From: Lentinula raphanica
Lineage: Eukaryota > Basidiomycota > Agaricomycetes > Agaricales > Omphalotaceae
Length of the DNA: 64,000 bases
Direction: 5' to 3'
NCBI GenBank assembly: GCA_027919835.1
Contig: JANVFP010000007.1
Location: 1,426,001 to 1,490,000 of the forward strand
Made by a program: the position numbers and the translations under genes
In this document: positions 11,468 to 21,849 of the stretch, piece after piece
Layout: every line of letters begins with the position of its first letter
How positions within the stretch are numbered: position 1 is the first letter of the stretch
Notes under the pieces: generated by a model
The model's database searches: none
Seen by the model: only the letters and a program-made list of their open reading frames with translations
Told to the model about the DNA's origin: nothing

Positions 11468-13645
11468 ATGGCTACACTTGATTATCTCTCAATACCTTCT
11501 TCTGCATCTCGTCTTCAAATCCAACCTCAACTATCTTCTTCAAAGTTTTCTCGTACCCAACCATCCAACGAAAATGATATTCGATCCGCTCCAAAGCTTC
11601 GCACATCGCTTCCTCGTTCTTCCGCAGAGTCTTTCGACCTTGGCCCTACCTCGCCTTTGAAGACTTTCGCCAGTGGCTCCGCTTTCAACATCCTTCCAAG
11701 TCTTCTCCTCTCGTCGTCTATGCCTTCGAGCGTTCCAGCTTCAGATCCTACTTCTCCGAGTGATAGTACTAAATCTAACCCGGCTAAAAAACGGGCGAGG
11801 AAACTTTACCAGGAACCTATCGTGCTTTTGTCAAATAAGGATCCACTGTCGATTCAGATAACCTCTGTGAATTTCAAGAGGTTTATTGAACGCGTCGGGC
11901 CAGTGTTTTGGTTGCAGGATCGTTTAGAAGAGATCGTCTTCTGGAGAAGAGGATGGAAACTGACCGGGACATGGCTCGCTCTCTATGGCTTCCTATGTTA
12001 GTCTTCCTTTGCTCTTCGTGGCTGTATACTGAGGCATTCCCTCCAGGCCGTTATCCGAGGCTTGTATTTGCATTCCCGCACGTCATTCTTATTGCAATCA
12101 TCCTCGCAAGTGTACATTATCCGGTATACAAGCCTCCACTTCCACCTGTCACACTTACCGATCCTGCATCTACCGCAACACCGACCGAATCTCCTACCAA
12201 TGTCAAAACTTCGTCAACAGCAGAGACGCCGTTACCCGCACCTGTAGTGGAGGACAGTGTTGATTGGCAAGCCAATATACAAGCTATCCAGAATCTAATG
12301 GGATTTTAGTGAATACTCTTTCTTGTTCATACAATCTTTTCATCAGTCTAACCCTTCACAAGCGCGGATCTTCATGTTGCTATTACTCCCTACCTCAGTC
12401 ACCTCTCCCTTTCACCGAACAACCCTCAAATATCCAAGCCTAAATCACCATACACTCTCCCATTGCTAATCTTTTTAACCCTCACCCTTCTGCCGTTTAT
12501 ATTCTTCATCACCTCACCACTTTTCCCCGTTCGTCTCGTTTGCTTCCTTAGTGGAGCAGGTCCAGTCCTATCGCTTAACCCTCAGTTACGCAGGTGGTAC
12601 TCGGACGTCGTGCACTTGATCGCATATTACACAAGTCAGAATACAACTTACAATCCTATCGTTGTCCCCATCCCTCCGGTTATTCGACTACTCTCCAGTC
12701 GCTTTCTCAAGCTATCCCCTCCTTCTCATGTCATCATAGATTCTTTTACTTTAGAAATCTTTCGTAAACGCATAAAGATGCGCTTACAGAGGTTTCTAGA
12801 CGACAACAACCTTTCAGATAAGGTCTGGAACAGCGAGATACGGGAAGTCGAGTTATGGGAGAACGAGAGGCTGGATCCTTCGATGATGCCGCTCTCGCCT
12901 TCAACGTCTACGATTAGTGCGTCGCCCAAGCAAATGAAGACTCCGTTACCTCCACCGCCTTCGTACTCTAAACGTCTCTCGATTGATGAAACAGGTATTA
13001 CTTCTGAGAGAAAGGTGTATCATGCTCAAGGAAGATCTTCCACGCAACATCAGCATCAACGATCCCGCAGCACGTTTTTCGGAGGGGGGCCGTCATTGAA
13101 TAAGGGGTGGAGCAAGTCACATTTGAAGACGAATGATAGAGCGCCGTGGACCAGAGGCAGGGACGGTTGGAGTGGGGTCGCTGGGTCTGGAGCAGATGGG
13201 GATGGGACTGTAAGGTCTGTGTTTTATCTCCCATACTCCAACTGCCCTGTTCTGCTCTTGTTTTACGTATGCCAATGATTCAACGAACAGCAGCAATCTA
13301 ACGTTTTCCCTTGCTCCAAACTGGGAATTCGTCCCTACGGAGGATTGGAGAGCGGATCTTGTAGGTGAGTGGGTGAATGAAGGGAGATTACTGGATGAGG
13401 AAGATGGGATGCTGGGTGCAGACGAGAGTGAGTTTGTTTGACATTAGGCTTGGTCCAGTTCTCTGTTTTTCTCATAGTAATCGTTCTTTGTGAATTTTGC
13501 TCTTACAGATGGTTGGGTATACACGAACGATGTCTGGCTAGTCCCTGCCAACCATGCATATTCGGGAGCTGTAACACGGAGGAGGCGATGGGTCAGGAGA
13601 ATATGGTATAATTCCCAACAGCAGGAGTCGGATAAAGAGGACTAG
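11468..13645 (+). CDS. Pex30/Pex23-type peroxin with dysferlin domain
   Basis: Integral membrane protein of the peroxisome/ER contact family (Pex28-32), which controls peroxisome number and size. Exon 1 (11468-11996) has a disordered Ser-rich N-terminus, then VGPVFWLQDRLEEIVFWRRG and TWLALYGFLC. An intron (11997-12047) joins this to RYPRLVFAFPHVILIAIILA, two membrane segments of the Pex24 domain. DWQANIQAIQNLMG, split by an intron near 12309, is a conserved family motif. A second membrane pair follows near 12460 (LLIFLTLTLLPFIFFI). The C-terminus holds a dysferlin motif: NWEFVPTEDWRADL, DGWVYTNDVWLVP and TRRRRWVRRIWY. The total is about 640 aa. Its first codons are duplicated at 21850. Regions between the domains are low in complexity. 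Confidence 0.85.
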
Positions 13646-14509
13646 ACGCTACCTGGGCAGTGTCGACAAGGGAATTCGCTGACAGATACGACGTATATTC
13701 TGTGGAGCTATGTACACGACTGTCGGTGTTTATTAGACTTGTGTATCGATGCTGACCATGATTACTCAGAATACTCATATGTATCATGAACGAGGCAGCA
13801 GGCTAGATTTCTCCCTAAAGGGGTTCTTTGAATGAAGGTATCGTATGAAATGAAGAGAAATGTTTCTTGTCTTTTCAGTGGATGGTCAATGTGATAACCA
13901 CGATGAAGGACCATGACCGTTGACATGAGCTGGAGGCTAAGGGGATAGGTGGAGCCCGAGCTCGCACAAGAGGTGAAGTTGAGCTTTTTCTCCCCGGGCG
14001 AACAAAAGAATCATCATTTGATCGCTCCGTAGTATAGTATGCTCTTTTGTTCAAATAGACCTTTGCCCGGATCTATGAATTTTGAAAGGTTCCTCGGGGG
14101 TCGTTGAGCTGAATACAGAGGCAGATAGCCTGTGCAGCGCCAGTGCAGGAGGTGCGTTTGGCGCGAGGCAAACCGCGTTGCATCGGAAGCGGTGTCGGTA
14201 TCCGCCGTGTTGGCTGTTATCACACTGCAGTTTTTAATGTGATATCCAATACAATAGGTGTGACCGTCACGGGTGGTTTCAAACGCCACTTCACGTGATC
14301 TGTGACGCTTCGTTTGGTGATCCAAACCACATTAGGCAAATTTCCATTGTCCTCTGGAATGGCCCTCTTTTTCATTTCGCCTCATGTTCATCCGCCATAA
14401 AAGAAAAGGCTCTCTTGTGGGGATCCCTACTTTCTGCTCTCCCCTTTCCTCTTCTTCTGCGCCATATACGCTATAAAGATTCCTTTTACACACAACCAAC
14501 TCCTATCGA
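13646..14509. other. Intergenic, no supported gene
   Basis: Contains short open frames only, none with recognisable motifs or splice support. A TATA-like TATAAAG at 14472-14478 sits 38 bp before the next ATG, which is close for a TATA box unless the leader is very short. Confidence 0.5.
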
Positions 14510-16102
14510 ATGTCATCATCTGAATCGCGAGTCACGTTTGGAAAAGTGCCTGGTGGGCCTTCAAGACGTTTCGGTCCTTCACACAGGAGTTCGAGACCTG
14601 CTCGTTCGATTATGCGAAGGCCAAAATTATACGCCCGTCATGGTTCGTCATTCGTTCTCTGCCTGAAACTTGGTCCTGATTTCTGTATAAACCTTTCAGG
14701 CCATGTCAATCCAAGAGTTCCCCAAGACATCTCAAGTAACTCTTCCTCCTCTCCTCATATTCCTTTATGCTGAATGTTTTCTAGATCGTCCTTTGACTGC
14801 TATGAAGTCTATCGCATCCTCCCCACATCTTGTACATTATGTTGGTTCACGAAGACATGGTAAGATCATCGTATCTATGCTCAACAATCGTCTCTAAGAA
14901 ATGTACTAGGTCATTCAAATGTCTTTGCGTTCTCTCCTGTAACCTCGCATGTCATCCGACCTTCAATCTCGTCGCGCCACAATCGTCGCTCCTCCCACAG
15001 CAGTAGTTCTAGCAAGTCTAGCCATCATCACAGGGTGTCTCTTCCTGCTTCGTTAAAGACGACACAGTTGTATACTCGTGGTCATGAACGACACCACTCT
15101 GATGGCTCTGCGTCGCATGGGCACAAACATCGTTCCACGACTGTTCACCATTCACATCACCGGAAGCATTCCAGTATCGACTCTTCTCATTCTCATGCGT
15201 CGAGTGCTTCGCAACCGATCAGAATTTCTCCACGTCAATACTCTGGTTACGTTCAGACCAATCCAACTCCTCCCAGGAGTATTGCGTCTCCCTTTCATCA
15301 TTCCGGCTCTCCTTTCAACCTGCAAGGTCTAGGTTACGCTCTTCCTTCGATCCCCTACGCTGTCCAAAGCCCTCCTCATTCTACTCCTTCGCCACCATCG
15401 AACACATACACCGATTCTGCATATCTCCCAGGTATCGTCGAGGTTGATCCCTGGACTCAAGCACCTTCCTTGGCCGTCCCTCCACAAGATCAACGTATCC
15501 ATCTTCATTCGGAGCTGGTCTACGGCACGGGACACATGATTGATTGGAACATGATGCTACCTCCCTCAACTGCTATCAGCGCCTTCAGCGATCCGTCGTC
15601 GAACATGATCATCTACTCCGGTGTTCGACCTGTGGACCCGGTCACAAAAGACTTGCTCCGTTCACCAGCTTGTCCGGGTGCCGCGAAAATAATCATTCGT
15701 CCTAGGCACAACAACCAGGCGTTGGTGCAGTGGATGAACGGGTGGGGTCCTCTCGAGATCTATCCGTCGTCTTTGACGTTCGAGAACGAGATCACGGTTT
15801 ACGAAGTCCTTTACGAGGTGTATTCCTATTTCCAAGCCCGGTTATCCCCTCGCGCCGTCGATGATATGGGTGTGGAATCGAGAGAGCGAATTATGCATGC
15901 TAGGTCGAAGAGAGTTGCCCTCGAGGGACACCTCGCTGACGAGACAGAGTGGGCTCGACCGCCAAAGAGGGTTGATGTCTTGTCGTTATGGTCTGCCTTT
16001 GGTGGTTTTGATGTATGTTACAACCAAGGCGAGAGATACAACAAACTCGACGAGCCCGGTTGGAGAGTCGTCGAGTTGGAGTTGAGGCTGCGAAGCATCT
16101 AG
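14510..16102 (+). CDS. DUF6699 domain protein
   Basis: Basidiomycete protein of unknown function. Three short exons (MSSSESRVTFGKVPGGPSRR..., HVNPRVPQDIS, and one starting near RPLTAMKSIASSPHL) lead into a long exon from about 14911. The middle is disordered and rich in His and Ser (HERHHSDGSASHGHKHRS), suggesting metal or nucleic-acid contacts, or only low complexity. From residue about 220 comes a folded domain with the order typical of DUF6699: VDPWTQAPSLAVPP, a strand with GTGHMIDWNMMLPPS, SDPSSNMIIYSGVRPVDPVT, a central IIIRPRHNNQALVQWMNGWG, TVYEVLYEVYSYFQ, and a C-terminal VDVLSLWSAFGGF with WRVVELELRLRSI. The total is about 460 aa. The last exon could be read alone from 15035, but the upstream exons splice in frame. 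Confidence 0.75.
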
Positions 16103-16761
16103 CACTGGTCTAGGTTGAGCCTGAATGGTATCGAAAAATCTCTTTCTCCTTTTCATTTTCTTCGACTTGTACAATATATAATCTATCCTCACGACGTTCA
16201 TGACCCTTCACGACTTTCATTGCTATTCCCATCTGTTTTTCTATTTATTCCATACCATGTGCTATCAACCTGTCCTCTGCATATCCATTACGATGTATTT
16301 TTTCCCAATTCTCTTTCCCCCTCTGCTCATGTTCAATTGTATCTATCTCAACTGCCAATCTTCTACCTGTAGCTATACATGATATCTATGCGAACATCCG
16401 TTGTATTTGCTATCGCTGCTGCAAAAATAATAGTACGCACTCGACCTCGGAGTGATGATGGTATCTTCATGCGATGAATTCTCAGTAGCAACCGTCTGAA
16501 TTCCTGCAGTCTAAACATCCGCCAACTACTTTCAGTCATGAATAGGAGTCGGATTTGAACACCCCAGCCAGAGAAAGACGAGGGAAATGGCTTTTCAGAG
16601 GAAGGTGATGAATTGTTGCTGAATTTTTGAAGGTCGGAACAAAGGAAAAGTTCACAGTTTGGATCATAGTTATCAGTCCAGTCATATGTATTAGAGAACG
16701 AGAGATGTACAAATAACAAATCATGGCAAACAGATAAGAGGCAGCGAAGCAGACCTAAATC
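16103..16761. other. Intergenic, no supported gene
   Basis: Pyrimidine-rich 3' flank of the DUF6699 gene followed by sequence with only short open frames. Nothing recognisable. Confidence 0.45.
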
Positions 16762-17221
16762 TCACAGCCTCTGTACAACTCCCTCGGTCCATTCTACCAC
16801 AACACCATGAACTTCTTTATCCTCAAGAAGTGCAAGAATGTCTAAGGAAGCGCTTTCCTTAGCCGAGGTGGAGTTGGGATGAACCGTGGGCCGCAACTAG
16901 TTATCTCATCCTCAAAATGGGTGACGAAACGAGCGGCATTAGCCGAATCTTCCTAGCTTTCACGACATCGCACACTTGGCGACCAACAGTGTCCCAGATA
17001 GCATTGAGCGGCGTGCCGAACACTCCATTGATAGTCTTGTAAGGGAGTTGTTGCCAGAAACTTTCGCCAACAGGCTTGACGAATGGATTGCTCTGGAAAT
17101 CAGAGCGATAGAGGAGAATAGGTGGATCGGGTGAGATACCGCGATAGTATGAGTTCCTGTCTCATTCCGAGGGCTGGTATGGGGCGACAGCGTTGGTATC
17201 CGAGGAGGTTGTGACAGGCAT
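16762..17221 (-). pseudogene. Decayed gene of an unnamed basidiomycete protein family
   Basis: On the minus strand the sequence starts MPVTTSSDTNAVAPYQPSE, hits an in-frame TGA (17162-17164), and continues DRNSYYRGISPDPPILLYRS, then FVKPVGESFWQQLPYKTING, VFGTPLNAIWDTVGRQVCDV. A shift is then needed to read AARFVTHFEDEI. A further shift and an apparent loss of residues lead to VHPNSTSAKESASLDILALL and EVHGVVVEWTEGVVQRL with a stop at 16762. The order (a PP-hLLYR segment, HGVFGTPLNAIWD, HPNSTSA, and an ending VEWxEGxVxxL) is one I associate with uncharacterised multi-copy Agaricomycete proteins. No splice sites repair the breaks, so this reads as a relic. I know no function. Confidence 0.6.
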
Positions 17222-17838
17222 TATTGACGAGACAGACGGAGACAGGGAATTGTGCTTGAGATCTTGTTGTTCATGGAATGGAGGGGCGAAGAGAGATAGC
17301 TCTACACGAGAAACGGTAAGTGTCAGATCATAGTTGCGGCGAAAAGAGGCTACTTTCTTAGGTGTTCAGGAGACCGATAGAGATATAAAAACTTTGGGTT
17401 GTACAGTGTACTTTTATTGCTTTCCAGCGCCCCTAATTCAGCTGTTTTCCCGCGGTCCTCTCAGCTGCGGCGCCTTCTATATTCATCGAAGTACTCATCG
17501 TTCAGCTTCAACCTGAAGGGGTCAGCTTCCTAAAGGCAGTCGCTCTAGTATACCATAGGTCTGACTCTAGGCCTACAAGATCGAAGTCATGATCACACCA
17601 AAGGAAGTACACACGCCAGCCTCAATGGTTGACAATCCCCTGGCAAGACAGGACAAGGCGAGAAGAAACTTGGAAAGCAATGTTTCAAGTTTTCGATATG
17701 CAATCGATTGGCTGTGTAGAGTGGATATGATACAATGAAAAGTACAAATCGAGACGATAGGCGAAGGTAGAAGGGGATACAACTATGGACAACCATGTCA
17801 GCAAGCTGGCGGTTCACAGCAAACGCATACAGACTCAC
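17222..17838. other. Flank of histone H4 and relic gene
   Basis: Holds the 3' flank of histone H4, probably including a 3'-UTR intron, and the upstream side of the relic gene. No further gene is supported. Confidence 0.4.
17784..17838 (-). other. Probable 3'-UTR intron of histone H4
   Basis: The H4 stop codon TAG is followed at once by GTGAGT. A branch-like GCTGAC and an acceptor CCATAG end near 17784 on the minus strand. The size, about 55 bp, matches the coding introns of this gene. This is read from splice motifs alone. Confidence 0.4.
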
Positions 17839-18306
17839 CTATGCTCCAAACCCATAGAGAGTACGCCCTGAACGCTTCAGAGCATACACAACATCAAGAG
17901 CGGTGACAGTTTTTCTAATGGCGGTGATGAGTGGTTGAAGTGCGAATCATAGGATAAGACTCACCGCTTCGCGTGCTCAGTGTAGGTGACAGAGTCCCGG
18001 ATAACGTTCTCGAGGAAGATCTTTAAAACACCTCGTGTTTCTTCATAAATGAGTCCAGAGATACGCTTGACACCCCCTCGGCGAGCGAGACGACGAATTG
18101 CAGGTTTGGTGATACCTTGCGCAAAGTAAGCGCGGGAAATAGCAAGCAGCAAAAGACAGTGCCACTTACCCTGAATGTTGTCGCGAAGAATTTTGCGGTG
18201 ACGCTTAGCACCACCCTTTCCGAGTCCCTACACGATTGGCGTTGAGAAGATGGCGAGATTGAGAACACGTAACACATACTTTTCCACCTTTTCCACGGCC
18301 AGACAT
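17839..18306 (-). CDS. H4: Histone H4
   Basis: Core nucleosome protein. Four exons give exactly 103 aa: 18280-18306 (MSGRGKGGK), 18170-18227 ([19 protein letters not shown]), 17965-18115 ([20 protein letters not shown] onward) and 17839-17914 ([20 protein letters not shown], ending GFGA). The last residue differs from the animal Gly-Gly end, as is common in fungi. All borders are GT-AG, and two introns split codons (Gly and Arg). The gene is divergent from the J-like gene with 139 bp between starts. Being intron-containing, it is expected to be polyadenylated. Confidence 0.97.
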
Positions 18307-18445
18307 TGTAGAAACTGATATGTACAAGAATTTACTTGAGCGTTGAGGTTCGGAGGTTTTGTTGATGGAGGTATACGATTAAGAGAGTTTGTTGAACGCG
18401 TGCTCCTTTTAACCACATCGCGTTTAGCACGTGACCTGAGCGCTA
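18307..18445. promoter_or_regulatory. Bidirectional promoter between histone H4 and the J-like gene
   Basis: 139 bp between divergent start codons. It contains CGTGACC- and GCGTGCTC-like GC blocks and an AT-rich side near the H4 start. No H3 gene is paired here. If the J-like gene really starts at 18554, the space is 247 bp. Confidence 0.45.
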
Positions 18446-19915
18446 ATGTCGGCGTCAAAAAATACGCCATCTTCTCTCCCAAATCCTCTCTCTGTAAGTG
18501 TTGCTGGGATACTTTCATCTATCCAATCTCTAACAAAGAACCAGCCTCACAGAATGAGTGGCTCTCTGTTTGCCAACTATGACTTTAACTCGTCTTCCTC
18601 TCTATCTTCTTCGTCGTTCCCTCATCCGCGTCCCTACTGGCATGGCCAGGAAAGCTGGTCTTTAGACTCTCCAGGACAACCAGTCAACAAAACTCCCATC
18701 AAAACCTCTCCGAGCGTAATGCTTAATAGTCAGCTGTCTACCATCAGCTCTAGCCCTCTGTCGCCTTCGCGTGTCGGACCCTTTGTCACCAATGCCAACT
18801 CAAGCGCTTGGATTCCCCCTCCTTCTCCCAGCACTCCGAGCACCAACCGGACACAGCGTGACGTGTCAAACGTGAATTTAGGCTATCTAGCCTTTCCAGC
18901 TACCGGTTTACCGCTGACGAAGGCTGCCCACGATTCAATTCCTAAAGTCAGCTTCTCCACGATACCTCAGCCTGCTAATCACCAAGAAAGCTCTGCCGGA
19001 CAATCTTCACCTCCTCCTATAGACCATCTACAAGAATTACACCGCGCACGTATAGAGCGGGAGGAGGCTGAAAGAATCAAAGGGGAAGAGGACTGGGGCG
19101 CTTGGATTCCCCCTCCTTCTCCCAGCACTCCGAGCACCAACCGGACACGGCGTGATGTGTCAAACATGAATTTAGGCTATCTGGCCTTTCCAGCTACCGG
19201 TTCACCGCTGACGAAGGCTGCCCACGATTCAATTCCTAAAGTCAGCTTCTCCCATACATCCACGATACCTCAGCCTGCTAATCACCAAGAAAGCTCTCCC
19301 GGACAATCTTCACCTCCTCCTATAGACCATCTACAAGAATTACACCGCGCACGTATAGAGCGTGAGGAGGCTGAAAGAATCAAAGGGGAAGAGGACTGGG
19401 TTCGCAGTGGTGGAATTCTTCGTGATAGCGAAGGCAAACGTGATTTCGCGCGGACAGAGAAAGTTCGCGAAGAGCTTAGACTGAGAGACTGGGAACGGGA
19501 AGTACAGGATCGATGGGACGAGTATGAACGTCGATGGTCGGAACTTCAGGCAAAAGAGCGAAGAGGAGATTCCATTTCGTTCGACGATATCCCCTGGCCT
19601 GTTCATGTCGGTGGCAAGAAAATTGCTCAAGTGAACAACAATAGACCTGGGACTTGGGGTAACATACCAGTTGCACCCAAACTCCAGCTTTCAGATATTA
19701 CTACAGAAAATGTAGAGAATTTCTTGACGGAGGGACTGAAGATTAGGGGTTGCCAAGTGACTAAGAAAGAAAGAGTCCGGACGTCGTTCCTTAGGTGGCA
19801 TCCAGACAAAATGACCGGTTTCGTTTCCAAGGTAGTCGAAGAGGATCACAAAGACGTGGAGGATGGTATCAGTGTAGTGATAAGATGCCTACAGACCATG
19901 AATACCAAACATTAA
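18446..19915 (+). CDS. J-like (NFKBIL1-like) C-terminal domain protein with internal duplication
   Basis: Unnamed basidiomycete protein of up to 489 aa. The N-terminal 120 residues are Ser/Pro-rich. Then two nearly identical units of about 98 and 101 residues follow (see repeat 18806-19400). After them comes a charged coiled region (RTEKVREELRLRDWEREVQD, ERRWSELQAKERRGD), the motif SISFDDIPWPVHVG, and a C-terminal domain ending RTSFLRWHPDKMTGFVSKV, EDGISVVIRCLQTMN. The DIPWP and RWHPDK pair resembles NF-kappa-B-inhibitor-like 1 proteins, where RWHPDK sits in a degenerate J-domain. Function is unknown. Translation may instead start at 18554 (MSGSLFANYDF), with 18494-18541 as an intron. The 3' end is copied downstream at 21907. 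Confidence 0.75.
   Translation: MSASKNTPSSLPNPLSVSVAGILSSIQSLTKNQPHRMSGSLFANYDFNSSSSLSSSSFPHPRPYWHGQESWSLDSPGQPVNKTPIKTSPSVMLNSQLSTISSSPLSPSRVGPFVTNANSSAWIPPPSPSTPSTNRTQRDVSNVNLGYLAFPATGLPLTKAAHDSIPKVSFSTIPQPANHQESSAGQSSPPPIDHLQELHRARIEREEAERIKGEEDWGAWIPPPSPSTPSTNRTRRDVSNMNLGYLAFPATGSPLTKAAHDSIPKVSFSHTSTIPQPANHQESSPGQSSPPPIDHLQELHRARIEREEAERIKGEEDWVRSGGILRDSEGKRDFARTEKVREELRLRDWEREVQDRWDEYERRWSELQAKERRGDSISFDDIPWPVHVGGKKIAQVNNNRPGTWGNIPVAPKLQLSDITTENVENFLTEGLKIRGCQVTKKERVRTSFLRWHPDKMTGFVSKVVEEDHKDVEDGISVVIRCLQTMNTKH
18806..19400 (+). repeat. In-frame tandem duplication inside the J-like gene
   Basis: Unit 1 is 18806-19099 (294 bp, 98 codons, AWIPPPSPSTPSTNRT to GEEDWG). Unit 2 is 19100-19400. 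By my count the proteins differ at four residues plus a three-residue insertion (HTS) in unit 2. The near identity suggests a recent event that kept the frame. Confidence 0.95.
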
Positions 19916-20098
19916 CCCCACGATGTTGTACAACACCAGTCGGTATCCGTGCATCTAACCACGCAAACAAAAGAAAAGGAAACACGCCTTCGACATATCT
20001 GAACTTCCTACATACTGCAGAAATCAGTGTCGACTCCTTAACGTTCTCAATATTCATTCATTCTAATTCTAGTGCAGAAAATAATGTCCTTTGATAAA
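19775..20098 (+). repeat. Direct repeat, left copy (3' end of J-like gene)
   Basis: The last 47 codons of the J-like gene and about 180 bp of its 3' flank, through TGCAGAAAATAATGTCC. A diverged copy lies at 21907-22260, so the two flank the second OYE segment. Confidence 0.85.
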
Positions 20099-20285
20099 TC
20101 TAAAGCCTGACTCAAGTACATAATACAATCCGCATTGCGCAACGCAGTTTGTTTTCCATTTTAGGCTTTTCGAAGTCGAGCCCCTACAGAAAAGTAGCTC
20201 ATCTTCAATGGTATCGAGTCTCGACGATTCGACTTACAAATCATAACCATGGTTCATATCAGTTCCATATCCCGAAACTATCGCG

Positions 20286-20306
20286 AATATTTCGAGACGA
20301 AATATT
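20286..20306. repeat. Small palindrome unique to the copy-2 promoter
   Basis: AATATTTCG-AGA-CGAAATATT, perfect 9-bp arms. Copy 1 has no such palindrome at the matching place (about 9913): there GAATA runs straight into GGCTTAG. Confidence 0.7.
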
Positions 20307-20405
20307 GGGCTTAGTGAGCAGGAAACAGTTATCAGGGCTTTTCGTGTTGGGTTGGTAAGCGTGGACCTGGAAGCCACGAAGACTCGTCACTCTACTAGCA
20401 ATGTC

Positions 20406-20412
20406 TATAAAA
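20406..20412 (+). promoter_or_regulatory. TATA box of OYE copy 2
   Basis: TATAAAA, 91 bp before the ATG at 20497, in a block conserved with copy 1. Confidence 0.6.
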
Positions 20413-20496
20413 GCGGACGTTACGAACAGGGAAAAACCGTACCAGCTATACCGCACATTCTCCAGCCTTTCCAAACACAACCACTCGAGATCAGAG

Positions 20497-21771
20497 ATGT
20501 CTACTACATACATCGGTGCATCCAAACTCTTCTCTCCAATCAAGGTTGGACACATGCGACTCGAGCATCGGGTGGTAATGGCCCCTATGACGAGGCTCCG
20601 GACGACGAAGACTTCTTCGATACTCAAAGTAGTTAAAGAGTATTATTCCCAGCGCGCGAGTACTCCTGGGACGTTCTTGATCTCTGAGTGCGCCGTGATT
20701 AGTCCCAGGGCTGCGGGATACCCTGGCCTGCCAGGCATTTGGTCTGATGAGCAGATAGCTGCGTGGAAAGAGGTACGATTGAGGCGTCAGTCGCCTTTTT
20801 AATTGTATTTGACGAGTTGTTATTGACTTGATATGATTTGCTTCATCAGGTAGTTGACGCGGTGCACGCGAAGGGAAGTTATATCTACCTCCAGATAGCA
20901 GCAATAGGACGCGTCGCACGGTTATCTGACCTGAAATCCTATGATGCCACATACGACATTTTTGGTGCCGGAGACATACCCATGGCAGGCGGCGATATCA
21001 CACGAAAAATGTCGGTTGAGGAAATTCAAGCCAGTATAGAGCAATTTGCGCAAGCCGCAGCCAATGCGGTACAAAGAGGAGGCTTCGATGGCGTAGAACT
21101 TCATGGTGCGAATGGAGCCTTGATTGACCAGTTCATACAAGATGTTTCGAACAATCGTACGGACGAATATGGAGGAAGTATAGAGAATCGGGCCCGATAT
21201 GCATTGGAAGTTGTAGATGCGGTTGCAAGAGTAGTTGGTGAGGACAAGACTGCGATTCGTTTGAGTCCGTGGAACAAAGACCAAGGCAAGAGACTCTTCG
21301 ATGACGTGCATCTATTTGCTGATAATAGCATTGAAGATATGGGCATGAAAGACCCGATTCCAACATTTACATACCTCATTTCCCAGTTGAAAGAGAAGCA
21401 CCCTGATCTCGCATATCTGCATTTGATCCAATCGCGGGCCCTCGACGATCCTAAAGAATCTAACGAGACTTTCTTTGATGCTTGGTTGCCACGACCATTG
21501 GTTGTTGCAGATGGGTTCACGCGCGATAAAGCTTTGAAGCTGGCGGAAAGAGAGGGCTTGCTGGTTGCGTTTGGAAGACAGTTTATATCGAACGTGAGTG
21601 TTTTGACGATGAACCCACGAGTTGTGAACAGACTCATTCAATGCTCTGTAGCCTGATCTACCTTTGCGGCTGAAAGCAAACATTGGTTTGTCTAAATATG
21701 ATAGAGGTACGTTTTATGGAGGAGATGAGAGTGGAAAGGGATACACCGATTATTCTTTCGCGTCAGCGTAG
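20497..21771 (+). CDS. Old Yellow Enzyme family NADPH dehydrogenase, copy 2
   Basis: Paralogue of the gene at 10102 with the same exon plan: 20497-20772, 20850-21593 (containing the small intron site 21286-21336) and 21652-21771. By my count it differs from copy 1 at about 24 of 379 positions when the small intron is counted as coding (about 94% identity). Changes include G-to-C in LISECAVIS and F-to-A in HGANGALID, next to the substrate-binding His/Asn pair, which is kept. The YGGS signature and [14 protein letters not shown] loop are intact and there are no stops, so it is probably expressed. The donor of the 51-bp intron has changed from GT to GC. The intron may be spliced as a GC-AG intron (362 aa) or retained in frame (379 aa). 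Confidence 0.9.
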
Positions 21772-21849
21772 ATAGACGTGGGAAAGTATTAGAAATCAGA
21801 GTGACGAGCGCTTGTGTTTTGTTTTCCTCCTCAGAAGAAAGACTTAGAA

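Larger units (their letters stand above)
9740..11510 (+). repeat. Segmental duplication, copy 1 (likely donor)
   Basis: This segment is repeated, with most bases matching, at about 20112-21900 in the same orientation. It holds about 360 bp of promoter, all exons and introns of an Old Yellow Enzyme gene, its 3' flank, and the first codons of the downstream peroxin gene (MATLDYLSIPSSASR). Here the segment is continuous with an intact peroxin gene, so this copy is probably the original. The left border is approximate. Confidence 0.85.

Noticed and set aside
16363..16724. Two overlapping minus-strand ORFs of 118 and 62 codons
   Set aside because: No homology-like motifs, no splice structure, and composition like the surrounding intergenic DNA.
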